Source: Flavobacteriaceae bacterium (GTDB taxonomy: Bacteria; Bacteroidota; Bacteroidia; Flavobacteriales; Flavobacteriaceae). Taken from it: a stretch of 59,701 nucleotides of DNA. The notes under the pieces are model-generated. The model saw nothing but the letters and a program-made list of their open reading frames with translations, did not search any database and was not told where the DNA came from. The position numbers were made by a program, and so were the translations under genes. Shown one piece after another: positions 26,998 to 37,484 of the stretch. The stretch covers positions 1-59,701 of the forward strand of contig JABAZC010000059.1 of the NCBI GenBank assembly GCA_018608625.1, read 5' to 3'. The stretch's first letter is position 1. Every line of letters starts with the position of its first letter.

Positions 26998-28008
26998 TTA
27001 CCATTTTATAATTACGCTTCCCCAAGTAAATCCACTTCCAAAAGCGGCTAGCACAACTGTATCGCCTTCTTTGACTTTACCTTGCTGATGTGCTTCAGAT
27101 AAAGCGATTGGTATAGAGGCTGCCGTAGTGTTGCCATATTTCTGAATGTTGTTATAAACCTGATCATCAGACAAACCAAATTTCTTCTGAATAAATTGAG
27201 ATATTCTTAGGTTTGCTTGATGTGGAATCAACATGTCGATATCAGAAACTTCTAAATTATTTTTTTGTAAACCTTCATTTATAACTTCACTAAATCGTCT
27301 GACTGCATGTTTAAAAACAAATTGCCCATTCATATAAGGACGGTAACTAAAATCTTCTGGGTTGTTGTCTTTTATGATATCTGTAACCCAACGCGTTCCC
27401 ATTCCTGGTGCTTCCGTTGCCAATTCAAGGGCGTGCTTACCTTCAGAATGAATATGCGTAGAAAGAATCCCTTTAGAAGGATCTTCTTCTCGTGTTAAAA
27501 CTGCCGCACCAGCTCCATCTCCGAATATAACTGAGATACTACGACCTCGAGTTGATTTATCAATACCTCGAGATTGTAATTCACTACCTATAACAAGAAC
27601 ATTCTTATACATTCCAGTTTTAATAAATTGATCTGCAACAGAAATTGAATAAACAAACCCAGAACACTGGGCTCTAATATCGAGTGCAGCTACTGTATTA
27701 ATTTCTAAAGCTTCTTGCACTTGAACTCCAGGGCCAGGGAAATAATAATCAGGGCTTAAAGTGGCGAACACAATAAGGTCAAGGTCTTCTTTATTGATTC
27801 CAGAGTTAGAAATGGCCTTTTTGGCAGCTTCTAATCCCATAGTAAAAGTGGACTGTCCATCTCCCTCTTGGACCCAACGTCGCTCTTTTATCCCCGTACG
27901 CTCTTGAATCCACTGGTCATTCGTGTCCATGACCTTAGACAAATCGTCATTCGTTACAATGTTATCTGGAACATAATGTCCTAATCCTATTATTTTTGAG
28001 TTGTACAT
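26998..28008 (-). CDS. fabH: beta-ketoacyl-ACP synthase III
   Basis: Condenses acetyl- or branched acyl-CoA with malonyl-ACP to start fatty acid synthesis. At 336 residues it is slightly longer than E. coli FabH. The Cys-His-Asn triad is seen in RAQCSGFVYS (Cys, about 114), IPHQANLRI (His, about 259) and YGNTTAASIP (Asn, about 289). A GDGAGAAVL motif is present near 164. A second FabH-like paralogue in the genome would not be surprising. Promoter box TATATTTG at 28034-28041. Confidence 0.94.
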   Translation of the reverse strand: MYNSKIIGLGHYVPDNIVTNDDLSKVMDTNDQWIQERTGIKERRWVQEGDGQSTFTMGLEAAKKAISNSGINKEDLDLIVFATLSPDYYFPGPGVQVQEALEINTVAALDIRAQCSGFVYSISVADQFIKTGMYKNVLVIGSELQSRGIDKSTRGRSISVIFGDGAGAAVLTREEDPSKGILSTHIHSEGKHALELATEAPGMGTRWVTDIIKDNNPEDFSYRPYMNGQFVFKHAVRRFSEVINEGLQKNNLEVSDIDMLIPHQANLRISQFIQKKFGLSDDQVYNNIQKYGNTTAASIPIALSEAHQQGKVKEGDTVVLAAFGSGFTWGSVIIKW

Positions 28009-28033
28009 CCTTATTATTTTATAAAAAGAGTAA

Positions 28034-28041
28034 CAAATATA
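28034..28041 (-). promoter_or_regulatory. -7 promoter element of fabH
   Basis: TATATTTG on the minus strand, an exact TAnnTTTG match, 25 nt before the fabH ATG. No clear -33 TTTG at the expected distance. Confidence 0.5.
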
Positions 28042-28129
28042 AACTAAAATGTCAGTTTGTCACTTTTTAATATTTGGTATTTTTTTTGACATATAGCATT
28101 TGAATTAATAAACTAAAAACACACTAATT

Positions 28130-30040
28130 ATGTCCAAAGGAAAAATTAATGTATCTGTTGATAATATTTTCCCACTGATAAAGAAATTTCTCTACAGTGA
28201 TCATGAAATATTCTTACGTGAACTTGTAAGTAATGCGACTGATGCAACGTTAAAATTAAAACATCTTACCAATATTGGAGAGACTACTGTCAAATATGGA
28301 AGTCCAAAAATTGAAATAAAAATTGACAAAGAAGGTAAAAAGCTTCATATTATTGATGAAGGTCTTGGAATGACTTCAGAAGAAGTTCAAAAGTATATTA
28401 ATGAAGTTGCTTTTTCTGGAGCAGAAGAATTCTTAGACAAATACAAAGATAAATTAGACGACTCTGGAATTATCGGTCATTTTGGACTGGGATTCTATTC
28501 CGCATTTATGGTTGCTGAAAAAGTAGAAATAATCACTAAGTCATTTAAAGATGAACCTGCGGCCCATTGGACTTGCGATGGAAGCCCTGAGTATACCCTC
28601 GAAGCTTCTGACAAAAAAGAACGTGGCTCAGAAATTATTTTACACATCGCCGAAGATTCTATAGAATTTTTAGAAGAGCCCAGAATTACGTCACTTCTAA
28701 ATAAATACAACAAATTCATGCCGATCCCGATTAAATTTGGGACTAAAGAAATTGATGATGAAACGCATGAACCAAAAACAACCACTGATAAAGACGGAAA
28801 AGAGACTACCGAACCGAAACAAAAAGTGACGGTTGATAACATCATAAACAATCCAACACCTGCTTGGACTAAGCAACCAGCTGAGCTAAAGGATGAAGAC
28901 TATAAAGGGTTTTACAGAGAATTATATCCTGCACAATTCGAAGAGCCTTTGTTCAATATTCATTTAAATGTAGATTATCCTTTCAATTTAACTGGGATTT
29001 TATATTTCCCAAAAATGGGAGAGGATATGAACATGCAAAAGGATAAAATTCAATTGTATCAAAACCAAGTGTTTGTAACAGACAATGTGGAAGGGATTGT
29101 TCCTGAATTTTTAACCATGCTTCGTGGGGTGATTGATTCTCCGGATATTCCATTGAATGTATCAAGATCTTATCTTCAAGCCGATGGTGCTGTTAAAAAA
29201 ATCGCATCTTATATTACCAAGAAAGTAGCTGATAAAATGAAATCTCTTTTCAATTCAAACAGAGAAGATTTTGAAGCTAAATGGAATGATATTAAAATTG
29301 TAATTGAATACGGAATGCTTTCAGAAGATAAGTTTTTTGAGAAATCAGAAGCGTTTGTCCTCTACCCTACTGTTGATGGAACATACTACACCTATGATGA
29401 GCTTTACAATAAAATCAAAGCTAACCAAACGGACAAGGACGACAAATTAGTCTTCCTGTATGCTTCTAACAAAGACGCACAACACAGTTATATCGAAGCT
29501 GCTAAGACAAAAGGTTATGAGGTTTTATTGTTAGACTCTCCTATTGTATCTCACTTAATTCAAAAACTTGAAAGCACCAAAGAAAACATCTCATTTGTGA
29601 GAGTGGATTCTGATCATGTTGACAACCTGATTAAAAAGGATGAAACTACCGCATCAAAGCTAAGTGAAGACGAGAAAACAGCTCTTGACACCGTTTTAAA
29701 AGAAGTAGTGCCGTCAGAAAAATTTATGGTTCAATTAGAAGCAATGGATAGTAATTCAGCACCCTTTATGATCACACAGCCTGAGTTTATGCGTCGTATG
29801 AAAGAGATGCAACAAACTGGCGGTGGCGGTATGTTTGGAATGGGCAATATGCCGGAAATGTACAATCTTGTTGTCAACACTAATTCCGAACTTATTAGTG
29901 AGATTTTGAATACAAAAACAAAGAAAAAGCAAGAGCGATTAATCAATCAAAGTTTAGACTTAGCACAATTGTCACAAGGACTTTTAAAAGGAGAAGCTTT
30001 GACAAATTTTATTAATCGTAGTTACGAAATGATCAAATAG
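28130..30040 (+). CDS. htpG: Hsp90-family molecular chaperone HtpG
   Basis: A 636-residue cytosolic ATP-dependent chaperone. The N-terminal GHKL ATPase domain has LVSNATDATLKL (about 31-42), DEGLGMTSEEV (about 79-89) and GHFGLGFYSAFMV (about 117-129). A charged linker lies around 208-235 (HEPKTTTDKDGKETTEPKQK). The middle domain carries NVSRSYLQ, and the C-terminal dimerisation domain has a Gly/Met-rich insertion TGGGGMFGMGNMPEM (about 563-577). Monocistronic with a strong terminator right after the stop. Confidence 0.97.
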   Translation: MSKGKINVSVDNIFPLIKKFLYSDHEIFLRELVSNATDATLKLKHLTNIGETTVKYGSPKIEIKIDKEGKKLHIIDEGLGMTSEEVQKYINEVAFSGAEEFLDKYKDKLDDSGIIGHFGLGFYSAFMVAEKVEIITKSFKDEPAAHWTCDGSPEYTLEASDKKERGSEIILHIAEDSIEFLEEPRITSLLNKYNKFMPIPIKFGTKEIDDETHEPKTTTDKDGKETTEPKQKVTVDNIINNPTPAWTKQPAELKDEDYKGFYRELYPAQFEEPLFNIHLNVDYPFNLTGILYFPKMGEDMNMQKDKIQLYQNQVFVTDNVEGIVPEFLTMLRGVIDSPDIPLNVSRSYLQADGAVKKIASYITKKVADKMKSLFNSNREDFEAKWNDIKIVIEYGMLSEDKFFEKSEAFVLYPTVDGTYYTYDELYNKIKANQTDKDDKLVFLYASNKDAQHSYIEAAKTKGYEVLLLDSPIVSHLIQKLESTKENISFVRVDSDHVDNLIKKDETTASKLSEDEKTALDTVLKEVVPSEKFMVQLEAMDSNSAPFMITQPEFMRRMKEMQQTGGGGMFGMGNMPEMYNLVVNTNSELISEILNTKTKKKQERLINQSLDLAQLSQGLLKGEALTNFINRSYEMIK

Positions 30041-30062
30041 TCATTTTCTATACTCAAAAAAA

Positions 30063-30090
30063 AGCGGTCTTAACGGGCCGCTTTTTTTTT
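30063..30090 (+). terminator. intrinsic terminator of htpG
   Basis: Stem AGCGGTC (30063-30069) / GGCCGCT (30076-30082), with one G-U pair and loop TTAACG, is followed by a run of nine T. A-run on the left side as well. Confidence 0.88.
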
Positions 30091-30164
30091 GGATTAGTCT
30101 TATATTTAATTGCTAAAGGTTGGCAAGAAATAAAACTTAAACTAAATTAGAGAAAACTATTAAT

Positions 30165-30767
30165 ATGTCTTTATTTGAAGCATCGGAAACCCTAAAAATT
30201 AAATTATTAAATGCTGAAATCGACTATACTCCAGCATTTTTTAATTTAGAAGAATCTAGGGAATTATTTGAGGCCATTTATCATCAGACCAATTGGATTG
30301 AAGATGATATTAAAGTATACGGAAAGTTGTATAAACAGCCCCGTCTAACGGCTTTTCATGCAAACAATAACAAAGCATATGGATATTCAAATATATCCAT
30401 GTCACCTCAACCATTTACCCCGGTTCTGAATGCCATAAAATTGAAGATTGAAAAAGCAACTGAAATGACTTTCTCGTCTTGTTTGTTAAATCTATATAGA
30501 GATGGTCAAGATAGTAATGGTTGGCATGCAGATGATGAAAAAGAACTTGGAGAAAATCCAGTGATAGCCTCCTTAAGTCTTGGAGCTGATCGTCTTTTTC
30601 ATCTTAAACATAAAAACATAAAAACGCTCAAACATAAACTAACATTACAAAACGGCAGTTTATTACTAATGAAAGGAGAAACCCAACACCACTGGTTTCA
30701 CCAAATACCAAAAACAAAGAAACTGATTGATCAGCGAATAAATTTAACTTTTAGACTTATTAAATAG
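30165..30767 (+). CDS. AlkB-family 2-oxoglutarate/Fe(II) dioxygenase (alkylated DNA/RNA repair)
   Basis: 200 residues. The enzyme removes alkyl groups from damaged bases by oxidative demethylation. Iron ligands HxD are seen in NGWHADDEKELG (about 118-129) and the distal His in HHWFHQIP (about 175-182). The 2-oxoglutarate-binding Arg pair is in DQRINLTFRL at the C-terminus, and YGYSN appears before them. It resembles the ALKBH2/3-like bacterial group rather than E. coli AlkB. It stands alone, with no ada or other adaptive-response gene nearby. Confidence 0.92.
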   Translation: MSLFEASETLKIKLLNAEIDYTPAFFNLEESRELFEAIYHQTNWIEDDIKVYGKLYKQPRLTAFHANNNKAYGYSNISMSPQPFTPVLNAIKLKIEKATEMTFSSCLLNLYRDGQDSNGWHADDEKELGENPVIASLSLGADRLFHLKHKNIKTLKHKLTLQNGSLLLMKGETQHHWFHQIPKTKKLIDQRINLTFRLIK

Positions 30768-30795
30768 ACAGTATCAATTTTGTTAAAACAGAAAA

Positions 30796-30819
30796 AAGCA
30801 TCATTTTACAATGATACTT
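30796..30819 (+). terminator. probable terminator of alkB
   Basis: AAGCATCATT (30796-30805) pairs with AATGATACTT (30810-30819) with one C-A mismatch and loop TTAC, then TTG. A short T-run makes this only moderately convincing. The rest of the 280-nt gap (30768-31047) holds a -7 box and no supported gene. Confidence 0.5.
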
Positions 30820-31025
30820 TTGACTACTAACCAACCAAAACATATTACTAAACAAGTAATACAAATCATTGATTTCAACTTCCGTGCCAGAATACTTTTG
30901 CAATTAAAATTTAACTTTATTTTCACTAAAAAGCATTGTTAAAAAGATGATGCTTTCAAAGCTAAATGAAAAAATCTATTATTAGGTTTACAAAAATCAA
31001 TACTTATACCACAAATGATTTTTTA

Positions 31026-31033
31026 TATATTTG
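31026..31033 (+). promoter_or_regulatory. -7 promoter element of the DUF819 gene
   Basis: TATATTTG, an exact TAnnTTTG match, 14 nt before the ATG at 31048. No matching -33 seen. Confidence 0.5.
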
Positions 31034-31047
31034 CAACAAATTAAATT

Positions 31048-32364
31048 ATGACAGACACAATTCCATTATTCACAGACGACACTATTGTATTCGGTTTATT
31101 GATGTCTGCAATAGCATTGATTTTTTATACAGAATCAAGGCCTACAGGCTTCTGGAAAAAGTTTTACAAAATAGTTCCAGGTTTATTCATGGCTTATATG
31201 CTACCTGCTTTATTCACAACTCTTGGATGGATTGCTCCCGAATGGGAAAGTTCAGCTCCAACTGGTGAAATCATTAAAGGAAGTAGTAATTTATACTATG
31301 TAGCCAGTCGTTATTTATTACCCGCTGCATTGGTGTTAATGACACTGAGTATCGACTTAAAAGGAGTTGTTAACCTAGGCTGGAAAGCTTTGATTATGTT
31401 TTTTACAGGAACCTTAGGCATCATTATTGGAGGCCCGATAGCTATTTTTCTAATTTCATTTATTTCTCCAGAAACCATTGGAGGCATTGGACCTGATGCT
31501 GTTTGGAGAGGCCTCTCCACTCTGGCTGGAAGCTGGATTGGTGGCGGTGCTAATCAAACTGCAATGCTGGAAATATATGGGTACAACCAAAAACTGTATG
31601 GCGGAATGGTCTTTGTTGATATTGTCGTAGCCAACATATGGATGGCACTACTCTTAATAGGCATCGGGAAATCCGACAAAATAAACAAATGGTTAAAAGC
31701 AGATACCACCGCAATAGAAACTTTAAAAGATAAAGTATCAAACTTTACAGAAAGTGTCAAACGCACCCCCACACTAACCGACATTATGATTATGGTAGGG
31801 ATTGCTTTTGGAACCGTTAGCTTTGCACATTTATGCTCCGGCTTTTTAGCTCCTTTTTTTAGCGACTATATCGCCACGATAAAATCTGAAACCTCCAGAA
31901 ATATATTTACTTTTCTAGGGTCCTCATTCTTTTGGATGATTAGTATTGCTACTTTGATCGCTATAGGACTTTCTTTTACTAAAGCTAAAAACTATGAAGG
32001 CGCAGGCGCTAGTAAATTTGGGAGTGTCTTTATTTATATTTTAGTGGCTACAATTGGAATGAAAATGGATTTGACTATGATTTTTGACAACACAGGTCTT
32101 ATCGCTATTGGAGTTGTTTGGATGACTATTCACGCACTTCTTTTAATTGGAGTTGCAAAATTAATTAGAGCTCCTTACTTCTTTTTAGCTGTTGGTAGCC
32201 AAGCAAACGTAGGTGGAGCAGCCTCCGCCCCTATAGTTGCATCTGCATTTCATCCATCCTTAGCAACTGTAGGAGTTTTGTTGGCTGTATTTGGGTATGC
32301 CATAGGAACTATCGCGGCAATCGCGTGTACAATACTTATGGAACTAGCGGCCGCAAATGCTTAA
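31048..32364 (+). CDS. DUF819 family integral membrane protein
   Basis: 438 residues with about 11 hydrophobic segments, from DDTIVFGLLMSAIALIFY at the start to the C-terminal small-residue-rich helix. Family features include a GSWIGGGANQTAM stretch (about 155-167) and a near-repeat in the C-terminal half, VGSQANVGGAASAP (about 385-398). The two halves look like an inverted-repeat transporter core. DUF819 (YjcL-like) proteins resemble membrane transporters, but no substrate is known. Followed 31 nt later by the DUF4369 lipoprotein. Confidence 0.88.
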   Translation: MTDTIPLFTDDTIVFGLLMSAIALIFYTESRPTGFWKKFYKIVPGLFMAYMLPALFTTLGWIAPEWESSAPTGEIIKGSSNLYYVASRYLLPAALVLMTLSIDLKGVVNLGWKALIMFFTGTLGIIIGGPIAIFLISFISPETIGGIGPDAVWRGLSTLAGSWIGGGANQTAMLEIYGYNQKLYGGMVFVDIVVANIWMALLLIGIGKSDKINKWLKADTTAIETLKDKVSNFTESVKRTPTLTDIMIMVGIAFGTVSFAHLCSGFLAPFFSDYIATIKSETSRNIFTFLGSSFFWMISIATLIAIGLSFTKAKNYEGAGASKFGSVFIYILVATIGMKMDLTMIFDNTGLIAIGVVWMTIHALLLIGVAKLIRAPYFFLAVGSQANVGGAASAPIVASAFHPSLATVGVLLAVFGYAIGTIAAIACTILMELAAANA

Positions 32365-32395
32365 AAATAATTATATTTGAACTTCAAAACTTCTT

Positions 32396-33085
32396 ATGAA
32401 AAAGTCTTTATTATATATTAGTATTCTTCTAATAACAGCTTGTAGTCAAACCAATAAAAAAATGACGGTTAGTGGAACTATTGAAGGCCTTCAGAAAGGG
32501 ACTCTTTACCTCCAACATGTAGAAGAGGCTAGCTATATTACTTTAGATTCCTTGGTTATTAATAATTCGACTAGTTTCAAGTTGGGTTGTAACCTTGGAG
32601 AGGCAGAAATACTATTCTTAAGCTTATCTGAAGACGTCAATGCTGAACGCATATCGTTTTTTGGCAGTATTGGTGAGACTAAGATAAACACCTCTATTAA
32701 GCGTTTTAAATTTGATGCTCAAATAGAAGGAGGCGCTCAACAAGAATTGTTAGAATCTTACTACGAAGACATGACTCGATTTAAAGACCAAAAGCTAGAA
32801 TTTATAAAGGATAAGATAAATGCACAAAAGGATCTGAACTTAGAGCTAGCAGAAGAAATACAATCAAAAATAGATAACGTATTGCGACGAAGCTATTTAT
32901 ACAGCATTAACTTTGCTATCAACAATAAACACAGTGAAGTATCTCCTTATTTAGCAGTAGCTGAGATTTATGATGCCAATGTGAAATACTTAGAGACCAT
33001 AAACAGCGTACTTCCAAAAAATATTGCCAATTCTAAATATGGCATTATTTTGGAAGACTACATTAAGAAAATAAAGTCTGAATAA
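32396..33085 (+). CDS. DUF4369 domain lipoprotein, short form
   Basis: 229 residues. A lipoprotein signal peptide ends ITAC (Cys16), followed by a DUF4369 domain (about 25-130) opening with KKMTVSGTIEGLQKGTLYL (about 22-40). The rest is a helical charged region. DUF4369 is usually the N-terminal part of longer thioredoxin-like proteins (about 370 residues with a CxxC motif); here the redoxin domain is missing and the protein ends cleanly with no leftover homology visible downstream. Function unknown. Likely co-transcribed with DUF819. The stop is 1 nt from the stop of the convergent 88-residue gene. Confidence 0.8.
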   Translation: MKKSLLYISILLITACSQTNKKMTVSGTIEGLQKGTLYLQHVEEASYITLDSLVINNSTSFKLGCNLGEAEILFLSLSEDVNAERISFFGSIGETKINTSIKRFKFDAQIEGGAQQELLESYYEDMTRFKDQKLEFIKDKINAQKDLNLELAEEIQSKIDNVLRRSYLYSINFAINNKHSEVSPYLAVAEIYDANVKYLETINSVLPKNIANSKYGIILEDYIKKIKSE

Positions 33086-33086
33086 T

Positions 33087-33353
33087 TTACAGGTTGTTAA
33101 TCTTTTCGATTAATGCCTTTCCTTGAGTTTCAAGATTTTGAGCAATTGACTTGTAATGTGCTTTTTGATTTTCAACTTTCTTAGCGTTTACTTTTTCGAT
33201 CAATTGGTCAAAAGTTGCTATGGCTTCATCAATTAAAGCTTCACTTTTTTTAGTGTCTTTGTCTGTATTAGCATATTCCCAAATGTATACTGCTTCAATT
33301 ATATCTCCCAACACGTAATTGATATCTTTTTTTAAATTTCTAACGTTAGCCAT
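33087..33353 (-). CDS. small conserved helical protein, function unknown
   Basis: An 88-residue protein opening with MANVRNLKKDINYVLGDII, rich in Lys and Glu. It is predicted to be almost wholly helical, with a probable antiparallel hairpin or coiled coil. It has no signal peptide or metal motif. It matches hypothetical proteins I recall from flavobacteria, but I can give no function. It sits 36 nt downstream of manA on the same strand, and 1 nt tail-to-tail from the DUF4369 lipoprotein. Confidence 0.75.
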   Translation of the reverse strand: MANVRNLKKDINYVLGDIIEAVYIWEYANTDKDTKKSEALIDEAIATFDQLIEKVNAKKVENQKAHYKSIAQNLETQGKALIEKINNL

Positions 33354-33389
33354 AATCTATAAATTTTGTTTTTGCAAAACTACGTAATT

Positions 33390-34352
33390 TTAAATATAAA
33401 CTTCTAAAAGTTTTGCATGATTTGTAGAAATAGAAAAGCTTTTAATACACGCTGGAATTAATACTGTCTCGCCCATAGAAAATTCCGTTTGATAGCCCTC
33501 AATATTAATAACTGCACTACCCTCAACGCACATATATATCATAAATGAATCGTGGTTGTTTTTGACTAAAAGTGATGTCTTTACTTCTATAACATTGGTC
33601 GTGAAATAAGGACAAGAGACTAACTCTGTAGACGTCTGGGAATCACGAGAATAGTTAACTCGATAATTATCAGGCATGTCAAAATCAAAAGCTTCCAGTG
33701 CAATATCATTATGCAATTCACGATGATTTCCTTCAGAATCAACGCGATCCCAGTCATAAACGCGGTAAGTGATGTCACTGGTTTGTTGAATCTCAGCTAA
33801 AAGGACACCAGCCCCAATAGCATGAATCCTCCCAACTTCAATAAAATAAGTATCACCTGCATCAACTTTATCAAAATTTAATATACACTCAAGGGTTTTG
33901 GCTTCAAGATGTTTTAAATATAATTCTTTAGTCATCGGTTGGTTAAAACCAACAATTAGGTTTGAGTCGGAATCTGCTTGAACTACATACCACATTTCGG
34001 TTTTCCCAAAACTATTATGGCGCGATTTAGCCAGGGCATCGTTAGGATGCAACTGGACTGAAAGGGCCAATTTGGCATCAATGAATTTTATAAGCAAAGG
34101 AAATTTGGTACCGAATTGTTGAAAATTCTTATGCCCCAACAACTCAGTAGTGTGAAGTTCCATTAACGACTTAAGAGACGTTCCTGCCATAGTGCCATTT
34201 GATACAATAGAGGTATCACCTTGTACGTCACTGATTTCCCAACTTTCACCCGCTTCAGCAGAAGTAGTGGGCTTCTTTAAAATTTTCTGAAGTTTTTGAC
34301 CCCCCCAAATTTTATCTTTAAGAATGGGTTGAAATTTAAAAGGATAAAGCAT
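33390..34352 (-). CDS. manA: mannose-6-phosphate isomerase (class I, cupin)
   Basis: 320 residues of the short zinc-dependent type found in Bacteroidota and Bacillus. It interconverts fructose-6-P and mannose-6-P for glycan precursor supply. Zinc ligands appear in QLHPND (about 101-106), KTEMWYV (Glu, about 119) and RIHAIGAG (His, about 176). WEISD near residue 40 and the QQTSDITYRVYDWDR segment are family hallmarks. It follows the PTPS/QueD gene by 23 nt, in a run idi-PTPS-manA-small protein. Confidence 0.95.
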   Translation of the reverse strand: MLYPFKFQPILKDKIWGGQKLQKILKKPTTSAEAGESWEISDVQGDTSIVSNGTMAGTSLKSLMELHTTELLGHKNFQQFGTKFPLLIKFIDAKLALSVQLHPNDALAKSRHNSFGKTEMWYVVQADSDSNLIVGFNQPMTKELYLKHLEAKTLECILNFDKVDAGDTYFIEVGRIHAIGAGVLLAEIQQTSDITYRVYDWDRVDSEGNHRELHNDIALEAFDFDMPDNYRVNYSRDSQTSTELVSCPYFTTNVIEVKTSLLVKNNHDSFMIYMCVEGSAVINIEGYQTEFSMGETVLIPACIKSFSISTNHAKLLEVYI

Positions 34353-34375
34353 ATTTTTATCTTTAATTGGTATTA

Positions 34376-34783
34376 TTAGCCTGAATAAGTTACAAAATTA
34401 CGAGGTGTTTCATAAAGTGTAACTTCCAATACTAGGTTTGAATCGAGTACCGCTTTTAATTTATCGTAGATAACCACTACTATGTTTTCGGCAGTGGGAT
34501 TTAAATTTTTGAATTCAGGAACATCAACGTTTAAATTTTTATGATCAAACGCATCTTCAATTTCTGATTTTATAAAGTCTTTCAATATTTTCACGTCCAC
34601 AACATAGCCTGTTTCTGGATCAATTTCACCAGTTACACTTACGGTTAAATCGTAATTATGGCCGTGAAAATTTGGGTTATTACACTTCCCAAAAACAGCA
34701 TCATTTTTCTCAAAGCTCCAATCAGGACGGTATAATCTATGTGCGGCATTAAAATGTGCTTTTCTACTTACTGTTACTTTCAT
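34376..34783 (-). CDS. 6-carboxytetrahydropterin/6-pyruvoyl-tetrahydropterin synthase family protein
   Basis: 135 residues of the PTPS/QueD fold. His zinc ligands are in FNAAHRL (about 11-17) and FHGHNY (about 39-44). The catalytic Cys is in GKCNNPNFHGH, giving Cys-x5-His-Gly-His. That spacing is the eukaryotic PTPS form rather than the Cys-x3-HGH typical of QueD. DHKNLN and the C-terminal LYETPRNFV are conserved. The product could therefore be a pyruvoyl-pterin or the QueD queuosine precursor; other queuosine genes are not in the window. The start lies inside the idi C-terminus (20-nt overlap), so translation is coupled. Confidence 0.85.
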   Translation of the reverse strand: MKVTVSRKAHFNAAHRLYRPDWSFEKNDAVFGKCNNPNFHGHNYDLTVSVTGEIDPETGYVVDVKILKDFIKSEIEDAFDHKNLNVDVPEFKNLNPTAENIVVVIYDKLKAVLDSNLVLEVTLYETPRNFVTYSG

Positions 34784-35303
34784 TAGTTGTATTTATATGT
34801 TCATAAAATTTTTCAAATATGATTTTAAACCACTCGGTATAGAGTGCTGGTTGAAGTTCAATATCTGACTTCACAGATTCCAATGGCATCCACTTCCAGC
34901 TTTCCACTTCTTCCAAATTGATCATAGGAGAGTTTTCAAAATGTCCAACCAATATATGGTCAAGTTCGTGCTCTGTAAGCCCATTATCAAAAGGAGCCTT
35001 GTAGATAAAAGAGGTTGTTTCTTTGAGTGGGGTTATAAATCCCATTTCTTCCTTTAAGCGCCGGGTTCCTGCTTCAATATTAGATTCTCCGTTACGTTGG
35101 TGAGAACAACATGTATTGGTCCATAATAATGGAGAATGGTATTTATGGGCTGCTCTTTGTTGCAACATTAATTCATTCTTAGTATTAAAAACAAAAACTG
35201 AAAAAGCACGGTGTAATACGGCTTTTTGATGCGCTTCCATTTTTGGCATTAATCCAATTTGCTCATCCTGTTCATTTACAAGAATTACCTGTTCTTCAAT
35301 CAT
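34764..35303 (-). CDS. idi: isopentenyl-diphosphate delta-isomerase, type I
   Basis: 179 residues. Interconverts IPP and DMAPP for isoprenoid, menaquinone and bactoprenol synthesis. It is a Nudix-fold enzyme with the catalytic Cys in NTCCSHQ (about 66-72) and acidic metal ligands in RRLKEEMGF (about 85-93) and ELDHILVGHF. It opens MIEEQVILVNEQDEQIG, typical of type I. It lies 83 nt after ligA and overlaps the PTPS gene by 20 nt. Confidence 0.94.
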   Translation of the reverse strand: MIEEQVILVNEQDEQIGLMPKMEAHQKAVLHRAFSVFVFNTKNELMLQQRAAHKYHSPLLWTNTCCSHQRNGESNIEAGTRRLKEEMGFITPLKETTSFIYKAPFDNGLTEHELDHILVGHFENSPMINLEEVESWKWMPLESVKSDIELQPALYTEWFKIIFEKFYEHINTTNESNSK

Positions 35304-35386
35304 CTAACAAAAATATTAACTATATATTTAATTTTTACTAATTTCTTCCTAAAGTTGCCATTCAGAAGTATTAAAAATAAACCAGC

Positions 35387-37402
<2,016 letters not shown>

Positions 37403-37484
37403 TTACCAACACCAAGATATGAAAATGAGTGGTATTCAACTGCGAATTAAATGAGATTTTATTAGCAACTTATCAAATACAAAA

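Noticed and set aside
28086-28091. TTGACA before htpG resembling an E. coli -35 box
   Set aside because: Bacteroidota primary sigma uses TTTG/TAnnTTTG; no matching -10-like element at the right distance.
30966-31268. Plus-strand frame of 100 residues overlapping the start of the DUF819 gene
   Set aside because: Lacks family-like features, covers the DUF819 promoter box and start in another frame, and is explained as an accidental frame.
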